This document shows positions 1-5,081 of a DNA stretch of 5,606 nucleotides, in pieces (position 1 is the stretch's first letter; each line of letters begins with the position of its first letter). The stretch is from DASSKO01 sp035690425. GTDB lineage: Bacteria; Actinomycetota; Actinomycetes; Propionibacteriales; Nocardioidaceae. Where the stretch lies: assembly GCA_035690425.1 (NCBI GenBank), contig DASSKO010000008.1:1-5606 (forward strand). Reading direction: 5' to 3'. Position numbers and translations under genes: made by a program. The notes beneath the pieces were generated by a model, which did no database searches, was not told the DNA's origin, and worked only from the letters and a program-made list of their open reading frames with translations.

Positions 1-1174
1 GGCAGAGAAGCACCGTGTTGTCCATCGACGTAGGGCCGCCGTCGAGCCAGGAGACGATGTGGTGGGCGTCGCAGGCGATCGGCGGCCGCCGGCAGCCGGG
101 AAACGCGCAGTGCTTGTCGCGGAGCACGAGAGCGGTGAAGATCGCCGCACTGACCAGCCGTTTCGCCTTGCCGACGTCGAGGATCTCCCCCTTGGCGCCG
201 AGCACGCCGGGGATCAGCTCGGCATCACAGCACAGCCGGCGGACCGCGGCGGCGGAGATCCGCTCACCGGTGGTCAACGTCCCGGTGCCCGCACCGGCCA
301 GCAAGTCGTCGTAGTCGATGGTGATCACCACGCGCGGCTTGACGCCGTGCGATTCGGGCAGCACCTCGGCGTCGATCGCCTTCTGCGCCAACGCGACCAG
401 CGCGTCCCAGGTCCGGGTGCTGTGGTCGCGGTGGTCCTTGCCGTCCTGGCCGCACCGGGGATCATCATCGACCGGCTGCGGCGCCGAGAGCGGCGCCAGT
501 GCGGCCTTCAGCTTGGCGGCGTCCTCCACGCTGCCGCGGCCACGAACCTTCACCCCGCCGTGGCCGTCCTCGCTGATCGTGAAGTGCCGGTTGTGGTGCG
601 CGGCACGCTCGAGCCGGTCCAACGCCGCCTCCGCCCGCCTCGCATACCCCTCCGGATCGAGCGTCTCCCACAACTGGTCCGCCGCGGTCTCCAGCTCCGA
701 GGCGATCAACGTGGCGGCGTGCTCCAGCAGCCACTTCTCCGCAGCAGCTCGTAGCTCGGCATCGATCGGCAACCGGCGGATCGTCTTCACGATCACCCGC
801 GCATGCTCGGGACTGATCCGGGCCGCATGCAACGCGTCCAGCGTGGCCGGCAGCTCGTCGCACAGGTCACGCGCCATCCGCAGCACCCGGCCGCCATGCC
901 CACGGCGGGCGCCCGCGGTGGCGGTGAGGTAGTCCGCAGGTGACGCCCACCCGTCGGTCTTCTGCGCATCCGAGACCTCGATCTCGGCGGCCACCCGCGC
1001 CTGGATCGCCGCGATCCGGGACCGGACCCGCTCCAGCCCGGCGTTGGCCGCCAGCAGTTGCTCCGGCGTCTTCGCCGCCCACAACTCCGCCTCCAGCTCA
1101 TCGAGCACAGCGAACGACTCCCCGATCACCCCTGCTGGAGTGACCGGACCCTCGAAGGCCTGAACCGCTGCCAT
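1..1174 (-). CDS. DUF222 / HNH endonuclease domain protein (3' end cut by window edge)
   Basis: Reading leftward from the ATG at 1174-1172, the frame stays open for 391 codons and runs off the left edge, so the C-terminus is missing. Residues about 20-300 form the helical DUF222 (13E12-repeat family) domain, with TDGWASPADYL near 73-83 and the long helical stretch typical of the family. Residues 353-391 are an HNH nuclease motif: C356 and C361 in CAFPGCRRPP, the His pair H371-H372 in CDAHHI, D378, N386 in MDN, then C391. The last His-containing part of the motif, normally just beyond VLLC, lies outside the window. A ribosome-binding sequence GGGAGAG (1188-1182) sits 7 bases before the ATG. 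These proteins are abundant and multicopy in Actinobacteria; nuclease activity is inferred from the motif, and the biological role is generally unknown. It is not obviously linked to its neighbours. I am confident of the family; whether it is full-length beyond the edge cannot be seen. Confidence 0.93.
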   Translation of the reverse strand, partial: MAAVQAFEGPVTPAGVIGESFAVLDELEAELWAAKTPEQLLAANAGLERVRSRIAAIQARVAAEIEVSDAQKTDGWASPADYLTATAGARRGHGGRVLRMARDLCDELPATLDALHAARISPEHARVIVKTIRRLPIDAELRAAAEKWLLEHAATLIASELETAADQLWETLDPEGYARRAEAALDRLERAAHHNRHFTISEDGHGGVKVRGRGSVEDAAKLKAALAPLSAPQPVDDDPRCGQDGKDHRDHSTRTWDALVALAQKAIDAEVLPESHGVKPRVVITIDYDDLLAGAGTGTLTTGERISAAAVRRLCCDAELIPGVLGAKGEILDVGKAKRLVSAAIFTALVLRDKHCAFPGCRRPPIACDAHHIVSWLDGGPTSMDNTVLLC

Positions 1175-1181
1175 GAATCGA

Positions 1182-1230
1182 CTCTCCCAGCAGCCACCGA
1201 CACTATTCGTCGATCGGCGGAAAATGTCTA
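1182..1230 (-). promoter_or_regulatory. Possible promoter and RBS of the DUF222-HNH gene
   Basis: On the minus strand TAGACA (1230-1225, one mismatch to TTGACA) is followed after 19 bases by TAGTGT (1205-1200, fits TANNNT), then the RBS GGGAGAG (1188-1182) before the ATG at 1174. The spacer is longer than the usual 17 bases, so the promoter is weakly supported; the RBS is good. Confidence 0.3.
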
Positions 1231-1240
1231 GACCAGCCCA

Positions 1241-1275
1241 ACGGCGGGAGAGGCCGTATTGCCGCTCAGCGGCAA
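1241..1275. repeat. Two adjacent 17-base inverted repeats between methyltransferase and endonuclease genes
   Basis: The first repeat is ACGGC (1241-1245) and GCCGT (1253-1257) with a 7-base loop. The second, at 1259-1275, is a perfect palindrome TTGCCGCTCAGCGGCAA with 8-base arms around one central C. They lie about 85-120 bases past the methyltransferase stop and upstream of the possible endonuclease promoter. No T-tract follows on either strand. They could be a U-less terminator for the methyltransferase transcript or an operator-like site; the sequence does not decide. Confidence 0.5.
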
Positions 1276-1360
1276 CCAGGCGTGGAGCCGACGCGATCGA
1301 CGGCCAAGCGCTCCTGAGCCGCACGCTCGTGGCTAGTCATGCGCGACGGCTCGCCCGTGC

Positions 1361-2113
1361 TCATTTCGATCGGCAGAGCAGGTAGAAGCGACGCTGGGTG
1401 AACGTGAGCTGACGCCCGGCCTTATGCAGCTCCAGCAGCTGCTCGGCATAGCGGTCGACCGTGAAGTCCTCGGGCACCTCCCACGGCACGAACGCGAAGT
1501 ACCGCACGAGGGTGGCGACGTCCGCAAAGGTCGCGTTCCCCTGCCACTCCTGCGCCTCCTCGATCTCGAAGCCGGCTTCGACCGCCTCGGCGCGCAGGTT
1601 GTCCAGGGTGATGTGGGCCCAGGCGCTCTGCCCGCCGAAGATCTCCTGGGTCTCCTCGAAGTCGCGACCGTCGACCTGCTGGGTGAGGAAACGCCCATTC
1701 GGTCGCAGGATGCGCAGGACCTCGGCGGCGCGATAGGCCTCGTGCCGATTCAGTACGACGTCGAACCGACCATCGTCGAACGGCATCGCTGCGTCGCGCT
1801 CCGCGTCGTACTCCACCACCTCGATGCCCAGCGGCGCGAGGCTCTTCCGAGCGGCCGGGAGGTTCGGCGGCCAGCCCTCGGTCGCCACTGTGTCCTCGGG
1901 TAGTGCATCGACCAGCCTGCACAGCACCTCTCCCCCACCGGTGCCCATGTCGAGCGCGCTCGTCGCCCCGGTCAGGGCCGAGCGGGCGAGGGCGTCGTAC
2001 GACCACGGTGGCTGCTGCTCGAGGTGCCGCCCATCCAGTTCGGAAAAGTCCCAACCCTTGACGGGTCGCTGGTGCTCGCATCGCCACAGGTCGAGCAGGC
2101 CGTCTTCGTCCAT
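1361..2113 (-). CDS. Class I SAM-dependent methyltransferase
   Basis: This 250-residue protein has a Rossmann-type methyltransferase core of the Methyltransf_11 kind. Motif I is LDMGTGGGE at 54-62 (SAM-binding glycine loop). E79 in VATEGWPPN is the likely acidic residue contacting the SAM ribose. MPFDDGRFDVV (110-120) matches the motif around strand 4, and LRPNGRFLTQQV (136-147) matches the post-motif strand. The N-terminal LWRCEHQRPVKGWDF (9-23) and PPWSYD (35-40) are characteristic of an actinobacterial subgroup of unknown substrate; the fold is established, the acceptor is not. I chose the ATG at 2113 because the homology-like N-terminus starts there and a GGTGA sequence lies just upstream; a start at 2155 would add 14 residues (MRRRTAARLCHGET) that look like translated upstream DNA. 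The gene is divergent from the aromatic leader/aroF unit and followed by the endonuclease gene in the same direction after 186 bases. It ends ...YLLCRSK. Confidence 0.9.
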   Translation of the reverse strand: MDEDGLLDLWRCEHQRPVKGWDFSELDGRHLEQQPPWSYDALARSALTGATSALDMGTGGGEVLCRLVDALPEDTVATEGWPPNLPAARKSLAPLGIEVVEYDAERDAAMPFDDGRFDVVLNRHEAYRAAEVLRILRPNGRFLTQQVDGRDFEETQEIFGGQSAWAHITLDNLRAEAVEAGFEIEEAQEWQGNATFADVATLVRYFAFVPWEVPEDFTVDRYAEQLLELHKAGRQLTFTQRRFYLLCRSK

Positions 2114-2126
2114 GGTTTCACCATGG
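2110..2126 (-). repeat. Perfect hairpin over the methyltransferase start codon
   Basis: CCATGGT (2110-2116) and ACCATGG (2120-2126) are perfect reverse complements around a 3-base loop. In the minus-strand mRNA the chosen ATG (2113-2111) sits in the 3' arm. The 5' arm carries a second, out-of-frame ATG (2124-2122) and part of the GGTGA ribosome-binding sequence. Pairing would hide the start site, so it may dampen translation; coincidence is possible for a 7-base stem. Confidence 0.5.
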
Positions 2127-2204
2127 CAGAGCCGCGCCGCTGTCCTACGGCGCACGCCGCGTCCGAATGGTGGGACTCCTGTCCACGACGCGCCACGCCC
2201 GGGT

Positions 2205-2217
2205 TACTCTCCTCGAC
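2205..2217 (+). promoter_or_regulatory. Candidate -10 element of a leaderless promoter for the aromatic leader peptide
   Basis: TACTCT (2205-2210) fits the actinobacterial -10 consensus TANNNT. It ends 7 bases before the leader's GTG at 2218, so transcription would begin at or next to the start codon. This matches the lack of any Shine-Dalgarno sequence upstream of that GTG. No convincing -35 is visible: the hexamers at the right distance (TCCACG at 2182-2187, TGTCCA at 2180-2185) match only three positions, as is common for actinobacterial promoters. Confidence 0.5.
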
Positions 2218-2280
2218 GTGACGACGTGGACCTATTTCTTTGGCTACCCGCCCGGGGCACCGGCGCGGGCCGCCTGCTGA
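2218..2280 (+). CDS. Aromatic amino acid leader peptide (20 residues)
   Basis: A GTG-started frame of 20 codons ending in TGA (2278-2280) encodes MTTWTYFFGY followed by PPGAPARAAC. Five of residues 4-10 are aromatic: W4, Y6, F7, F8, Y10. The Tyr codon at 2233 is TAT and the Phe codon at 2239 is TTT, whereas every Phe and Tyr in the downstream aroF gene is encoded by TTC or TAC. The position (109 bases from leader stop to aroF start), the cluster of codons for the pathway's own end products and the terminator between leader and gene are the hallmarks of an attenuation leader peptide. Its role would be to make the ribosome stall when charged tRNA for Trp, Tyr or Phe is scarce. No Shine-Dalgarno precedes the GTG, so translation is probably leaderless. 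The peptide itself is unlikely to have another function. Being so short, it cannot be proven from one sequence, but the codon content and placement make chance unlikely. Confidence 0.8.
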   Translation: MTTWTYFFGYPPGAPARAAC

Positions 2281-2303
2281 GGCCGCTCGCACAACCACTA
2301 CCG

Positions 2304-2337
2304 ACGCCCCTGGCCTTCGTCAGGGGCGTTTTGTCTT
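2304..2337 (+). terminator. Intrinsic terminator of the aroF attenuator
   Basis: ACGCCCCTG (2304-2312) pairs perfectly with CAGGGGCGT (2321-2329) across the 8-base loop GCCTTCGT. The stem runs straight into TTTTGTCTTGT, the most T-rich stretch nearby in a GC-rich window. It ends about 50 bases before the aroF start, where an attenuator terminator is expected. Confidence 0.85.
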
Positions 2338-2388
2338 GTCAGCGGCCCGGCGGTGGACAGGGCATCATCGAAGAAGGGATCACCAGCC

Positions 2389-3450
2389 ATGGTCGTCGTG
2401 ATGACACCGGATGCCACCGACGAGGACGTCGCGCACGTGGTCGACAAGGTCGAGAGTGTGGGCGGGGAGGCGTTCGTCAGCAAGGGCGTGGTCCGCACGA
2501 TCATCGGCCTGGTGGGCGACATCGAGTCCTTCCACCACCTCAACCTCCGCAGCCTGCGCGGGGTCGGCGACGTGCACCGCATCTCCGATCCCTACAAGCT
2601 GGTCAGCCGACAGCACCATCCCGAACGCAGCACCGTGTGGGTGCACGGACCGCGGCACAGCGTGCCGGTCGGTCCCGAGTCGTTCACGTTCATCGCCGGT
2701 CCGTGTGCGGTGGAGACGCCGCAGCAGACCCTCGAGGCAGCGGAGATGGCCCAGGCGGCCGGCGCCACGATCCTGCGCGGCGGCGCGTTCAAGCCGCGCA
2801 CCTCGCCGTACGCCTTCCAGGGTCTCGGCGTCGAGGGGCTGGAGATCCTGGCGACCGTCCGCGAGGCGACCGGGATGCCGGTCGTCACCGAGGTGGTCGA
2901 CGCGCGCGACGTGCCGGTCGTCGCCGAGCACGCGGACATGCTGCAGATCGGCACGCGCAACATGGCGAACTTCGGGCTGCTCCAGGCCGTCGGCGAGTCC
3001 GGGAAGCCGGTGCTGCTCAAGCGCGGCATGACCGCGACCATCGAGGAGTGGCTGATGGCAGCGGAGTACATCGCCCAGCGGGGCAACCTCGACGTCGTGC
3101 TCTGCGAGCGCGGCATCCGCACGTTCGAGCCGAGCACCCGCAACACGTTGGACATCTCCGCGGTCCCGGTGGTGCAGGCGACCAGCCACCTGCCGGTGAT
3201 CGTCGACCCCTCGCACGCGGCCGGCCGGATGGACCTCGTCGTACCGCTCTCCCGCGCAGCCATCGGTGTCGGCGCCGACGGAGTCATCGTCGACGTGCAT
3301 CCCGACCCGGAGACGGCGCTCTGCGACGGACCCCAGGCGTTGCGTGGCAACGAGCTGCGCGCGCTGGCGCAGGCGGTGCGGCAGCTGCCCGCCGCCCTCG
3401 GCCGGGTCGACGCGGGCACGCGCACCCGTGCCCACGTGGTCGCGGGCTGA
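2389..3450 (+). CDS. aroF: 3-deoxy-7-phosphoheptulonate (DAHP) synthase, type I-beta (AroF/TIGR01361-like)
   Basis: The cytosolic enzyme condenses phosphoenolpyruvate with erythrose 4-phosphate to DAHP, the first step toward chorismate and the aromatic amino acids. The 353 residues fit the family, whose Thermotoga member has about 338. Residues 1 to about 70 form a ferredoxin-like domain, known in this subfamily to mediate feedback inhibition. The TIM barrel follows: FIAGPCAVE (101-109), LRGGAFKPRTSPYAFQGLG (129-147), TEVVD (167-171), LQIGTRNMANFGLL (185-198), LLKRGMTATIEEW (209-221), CERGIRTFE (239-247), TRNTLDISAVP (250-260), VDPSHAAGR (272-280). By analogy with the Thermotoga enzyme the metal ligands are C106, H276, D302 and D313; D302 stands where a Glu is usual. 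I chose the ATG at 2389 because AAGAAGGGA (2371-2379) precedes it by 9 bases; the in-frame GTG at 2353 lacks such a site. The upstream leader/terminator predicts control by aromatic amino acid supply. It converges on the next gene with only 13 bases between stops. Confidence 0.96.
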   Translation: MVVVMTPDATDEDVAHVVDKVESVGGEAFVSKGVVRTIIGLVGDIESFHHLNLRSLRGVGDVHRISDPYKLVSRQHHPERSTVWVHGPRHSVPVGPESFTFIAGPCAVETPQQTLEAAEMAQAAGATILRGGAFKPRTSPYAFQGLGVEGLEILATVREATGMPVVTEVVDARDVPVVAEHADMLQIGTRNMANFGLLQAVGESGKPVLLKRGMTATIEEWLMAAEYIAQRGNLDVVLCERGIRTFEPSTRNTLDISAVPVVQATSHLPVIVDPSHAAGRMDLVVPLSRAAIGVGADGVIVDVHPDPETALCDGPQALRGNELRALAQAVRQLPAALGRVDAGTRTRAHVVAG

Positions 3451-3467
3451 GCCCTCGGCAGGGTCAG
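3447..3467. terminator. Small palindromic stem joining the two convergent stop codons
   Basis: CTGA (3447-3450), a bulged G, then CCCT (3452-3455) pair with AGGG (3460-3463) and TCAG (3464-3467) around the loop CGGC. Both stop codons, TGA of aroF and the complement TCA of the opposing gene, lie in the stem. It may end transcription from both sides, but there is no T-tract and the stem is short. Confidence 0.35.
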
Positions 3468-3964
3468 GCGGCCGGCTCGGCGGAGTCGAGCAGCTGCTCG
3501 GTGACGCGCAGGTGCAGCCGGTAGAGCCGCTCCGCCTGGTCCTGGGCGCGCTCGAGCAGCGTCTCCAGCTCCTCGCGCGTGACCCGGTTGTCGTGCGCTG
3601 CCACGGCGCGGAGCACCTGCCACCCGGCGATCTTGCCGGCGACCGCGTCGCGCAGGCCCTCGAGCTCGACGACGTCGGCCAGCGGGGAGCGGCGTACGAC
3701 GAACCCGTTCGGCTTGAGCCGGCCGACCTCGGCGGCGATCCGGCCGAGCGCGGTCATCGCCTTGTTCTCCTCGATCTCGAGGCGGTGCATGAGTGTGCGG
3801 AGCGCGTCCATGTCCTCCTCGGCCTCGGTGGTGAGCTGCGTCAGCTCCTTCCCCACGTCGGTCCCGCGGTGGCTGGCCGTCGTACGGCGGAACAGGGTCA
3901 CCCCTGCATTCGCAGCGGCGAGATGATCGTTGAGGTAGATGTGCAGCAGGTCGTGGACACTCAT
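3464..3964 (-). CDS. Unrecognised, mostly helical protein, possibly ferritin-like bundle
   Basis: This 166-residue soluble protein has no signal peptide or membrane segment. I do not recognise a named family with confidence, although its sequence looks like a conserved actinobacterial hypothetical. It reads as about four long amphipathic helices: 3-28, 36-64 (acidic, EAEEDMDALRTLMHRLE), 66-82, and 98-125, with a last helix 129-160. A conserved-looking central turn, GRLKPNGFVVRRSPLADVVELEGL (81-104), separates the halves. Such a layout recalls ferritin-like or DinB-like bundles, but I see no clear ExxH metal-site pattern in pairs, so metal binding is not claimed. The ATG at 3964 is chosen because the upstream in-frame extension to 4159 overlaps the aldolase gene in an unrelated frame and is rich in Arg and Pro. 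No good Shine-Dalgarno is seen before it. It starts 34 bases after the aldolase stop, in the same direction, so the two are probably co-transcribed. Confidence 0.82.
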   Translation of the reverse strand: MSVHDLLHIYLNDHLAAANAGVTLFRRTTASHRGTDVGKELTQLTTEAEEDMDALRTLMHRLEIEENKAMTALGRIAAEVGRLKPNGFVVRRSPLADVVELEGLRDAVAGKIAGWQVLRAVAAHDNRVTREELETLLERAQDQAERLYRLHLRVTEQLLDSAEPAA

Positions 3965-3998
3965 GCGCGGTCGGTACCCGGCACCTTGACGAGGAAAC

Positions 3999-5018
3999 CT
4001 AGGCGGCAGCGCGGGGAACCACGTCGGCGAGGAGCTTCGCCGCGGTCTCGGCATCGTCCCGCGAGACGTCGAGATGGGTGACCAGGCGCAGCTTGTCCGG
4101 GCCGACGGCTCCGACGAGCACGCCACCCTCGCGTGCGGCCTCCACCGCGGCAGCGGCATCCGGCACGTCGATCACGACGATGTTGGTCGCCACCGTCGCC
4201 GGGTCCACGCCGCATGCCTCGGCCAGCAGCCGGGCGTTCGCGTGGTCGTCGGCGAGCCGCGCGATGTGGTGGTCCAGCGCGTAGAGGCCGGCAGCAGCCA
4301 GGACCCCGGACTGCCGCATCCCGCCGCCGAGCCGCTTGCGCCACACCCGCGCCTCGTCGACCATGACCCGGTCACCGAGGACCAGTGATCCGACGGGAGC
4401 ACCGAGCCCCTTGCTCAGGCACACCGCGAGGACGTCGACGTTGCTTCCGTATCTGTCCAACGGCACGCCCGTGGCGACGTGCGCGTTCCACAGCCGCGCC
4501 CCGTCCAGATGTACGCCGACACCGTGCCGGTCGGCGAAGCCGCGCACGCCCTCGATGTCCTCGATCGGAGCCACGGTGCCGCCGCCGAAGTTGTGCGTGT
4601 TCTCGATCGAGATCGCTGCGGTGGGGACGAAGTACGGCGAGATGTCCGGCGCGAACATCGCCTCGATGGCCGCGAGGTCGATTCCCCCGCACTCCCCGGT
4701 CCAGGTGCGCATCGTGACGCCGAAGAACGCGCCGTGAGCCCCGAGCTCCGCTCGCGCGATGTGCGCGGAGGACTCACACAGCACCTCCTTGCCGGGAGGC
4801 ACCAGCGACCGGACGGCGAGCAGGTTGGCCATCGACCCGGTCGGCGTGAACAACGCCGCGTCCATGCCGAACATCTCGGCGACCCGCTCCTCCAGGGCGT
4901 GGACCGTCGGGTCCTCGCCGTACACGTCGTCGCCCACCTCCGCCTTGGCCATCGCGGCCCGCATCGCGTCGGTCGGCCGGGTCACGGTGTCGCTGCGCAG
5001 GTCGATCACGTCCGCCAC
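3999..5018 (-). CDS. ltaE: Low-specificity L-threonine aldolase (PLP-dependent)
   Basis: The enzyme cleaves L-threonine or L-allo-threonine to glycine and acetaldehyde and acts in the cytosol as a fold-type I PLP homotetramer in studied relatives. The 339 residues match the usual 330-350. Visible motifs are IDLRSDTVTRPT (5-16), GDDVYGEDPT (29-38), PTGSMANLLA (59-68), CESSAHI with H86 (the His that stacks on the cofactor), ENTHNFGGGT (139-148), HLDGARLWNA (170-179) with D172 and R175, and LSKGLGAPVGS (201-211) with K203 as the Schiff-base lysine; KRLGGGMRQ (228-236) follows. The GTG at 5018 is chosen because GAGGTGG (5032-5026) lies 7 bases upstream and the family motif begins at residue 5; an ATG at 5057 would add 13 Gly/Arg-rich residues. 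It follows the class II DAHP synthase gene by 63 bases and is followed by the helical protein gene. Nothing ties it directly to aromatic synthesis; it may feed glycine supply. Confidence 0.95.
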   Translation of the reverse strand: MADVIDLRSDTVTRPTDAMRAAMAKAEVGDDVYGEDPTVHALEERVAEMFGMDAALFTPTGSMANLLAVRSLVPPGKEVLCESSAHIARAELGAHGAFFGVTMRTWTGECGGIDLAAIEAMFAPDISPYFVPTAAISIENTHNFGGGTVAPIEDIEGVRGFADRHGVGVHLDGARLWNAHVATGVPLDRYGSNVDVLAVCLSKGLGAPVGSLVLGDRVMVDEARVWRKRLGGGMRQSGVLAAAGLYALDHHIARLADDHANARLLAEACGVDPATVATNIVVIDVPDAAAAVEAAREGGVLVGAVGPDKLRLVTHLDVSRDDAETAAKLLADVVPRAAA

Positions 5019-5030
5019 CCTACGACCACC

Positions 5031-5080
5031 TCGGCGGCCCACCGGAGGGCCCGACACACGGGCCCGTGACCGGCCGCCCA
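5031..5080 (-). repeat. Two-tier GC-rich inverted repeat between class II DAHP synthase and ltaE
   Basis: An inner stem pairs GGGCCCG (5047-5053) with CGGGCCC (5059-5065) around the loop ACACA. An outer stem pairs GGCGGCC (5033-5039) with GGCCGCC (5072-5078). Together they fill most of the 63-base gap, ending at the ltaE ribosome-binding site (5032-5026). No T-tract follows in the minus direction, so this is either a U-less terminator, an mRNA processing or stability element, or a structure that limits ltaE expression. Confidence 0.55.
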
Positions 5081-5081
5081 G

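Larger units (their letters stand above)
2218..2340 (+). promoter_or_regulatory. Transcription attenuator controlling the type I-beta DAHP synthase gene
   Basis: The element comprises the leader peptide, alternative RNA pairings and an intrinsic terminator. Aromatic codons span 2227-2247. A possible leader-side hairpin pairs GCCCG (2250-2254) with CGGGC (2266-2270). A candidate antiterminator pairs GGGGC (2254-2258) with GCCCC (2306-2310), plus CGG (2261-2263) with CCG (2301-2303) across a small internal loop; this consumes the 5' arm of the terminator. A second option pairs 2279-2285 with 2311-2317. In the inferred model, stalling at the aromatic codons leaves the antiterminator free to form and aroF is transcribed; fast translation to the stop codon lets the terminator form. 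The leader and terminator are well supported; the exact antiterminator pairing is a hand fold and uncertain. No other plus-strand gene lies upstream, so the terminator has no better owner. Confidence 0.75.

Noticed and set aside
59..932. Plus-strand open frames opposite the endonuclease
   Set aside because: They are antisense to the DUF222-HNH gene, whose domain and HNH motif are unmistakable.
1226..1233. GTCTAGAC 8-base palindrome upstream of the endonuclease
   Set aside because: It is too short to call an operator, and it overlaps the candidate -35.
2304..2337. Terminator at 2304-2337 as the end of an upstream plus-strand gene
   Set aside because: The only gene to its left is on the minus strand and diverges, so no plus-strand transcript other than the leader needs terminating there.
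2380..3435. 351-codon minus-strand open frame antisense to aroF
   Set aside because: It is the antisense shadow of a strongly recognised DAHP synthase, with Arg/His/Asp-rich composition and no known motifs.
1824..3524. Very long plus-strand open frame (566 codons) across the methyltransferase, leader and aroF
   Set aside because: It overlaps clear homologues in other frames and its product is a low-complexity Arg/Gly/Ala/Pro sequence, as expected from high-GC shadow frames.
3965..4159. N-terminal extension of the helical protein to an ATG at 4159
   Set aside because: It would overlap the aldolase gene by about 160 bases and adds an Arg/Pro-rich segment unlike the rest of the protein.
5019..5057. 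ATG at 5057 as the aldolase start
   Set aside because: The GTG at 5018 has a good GAGGTGG site 7 bases upstream and sits right before the family's N-terminal motif; the extension lies in the inverted repeat.
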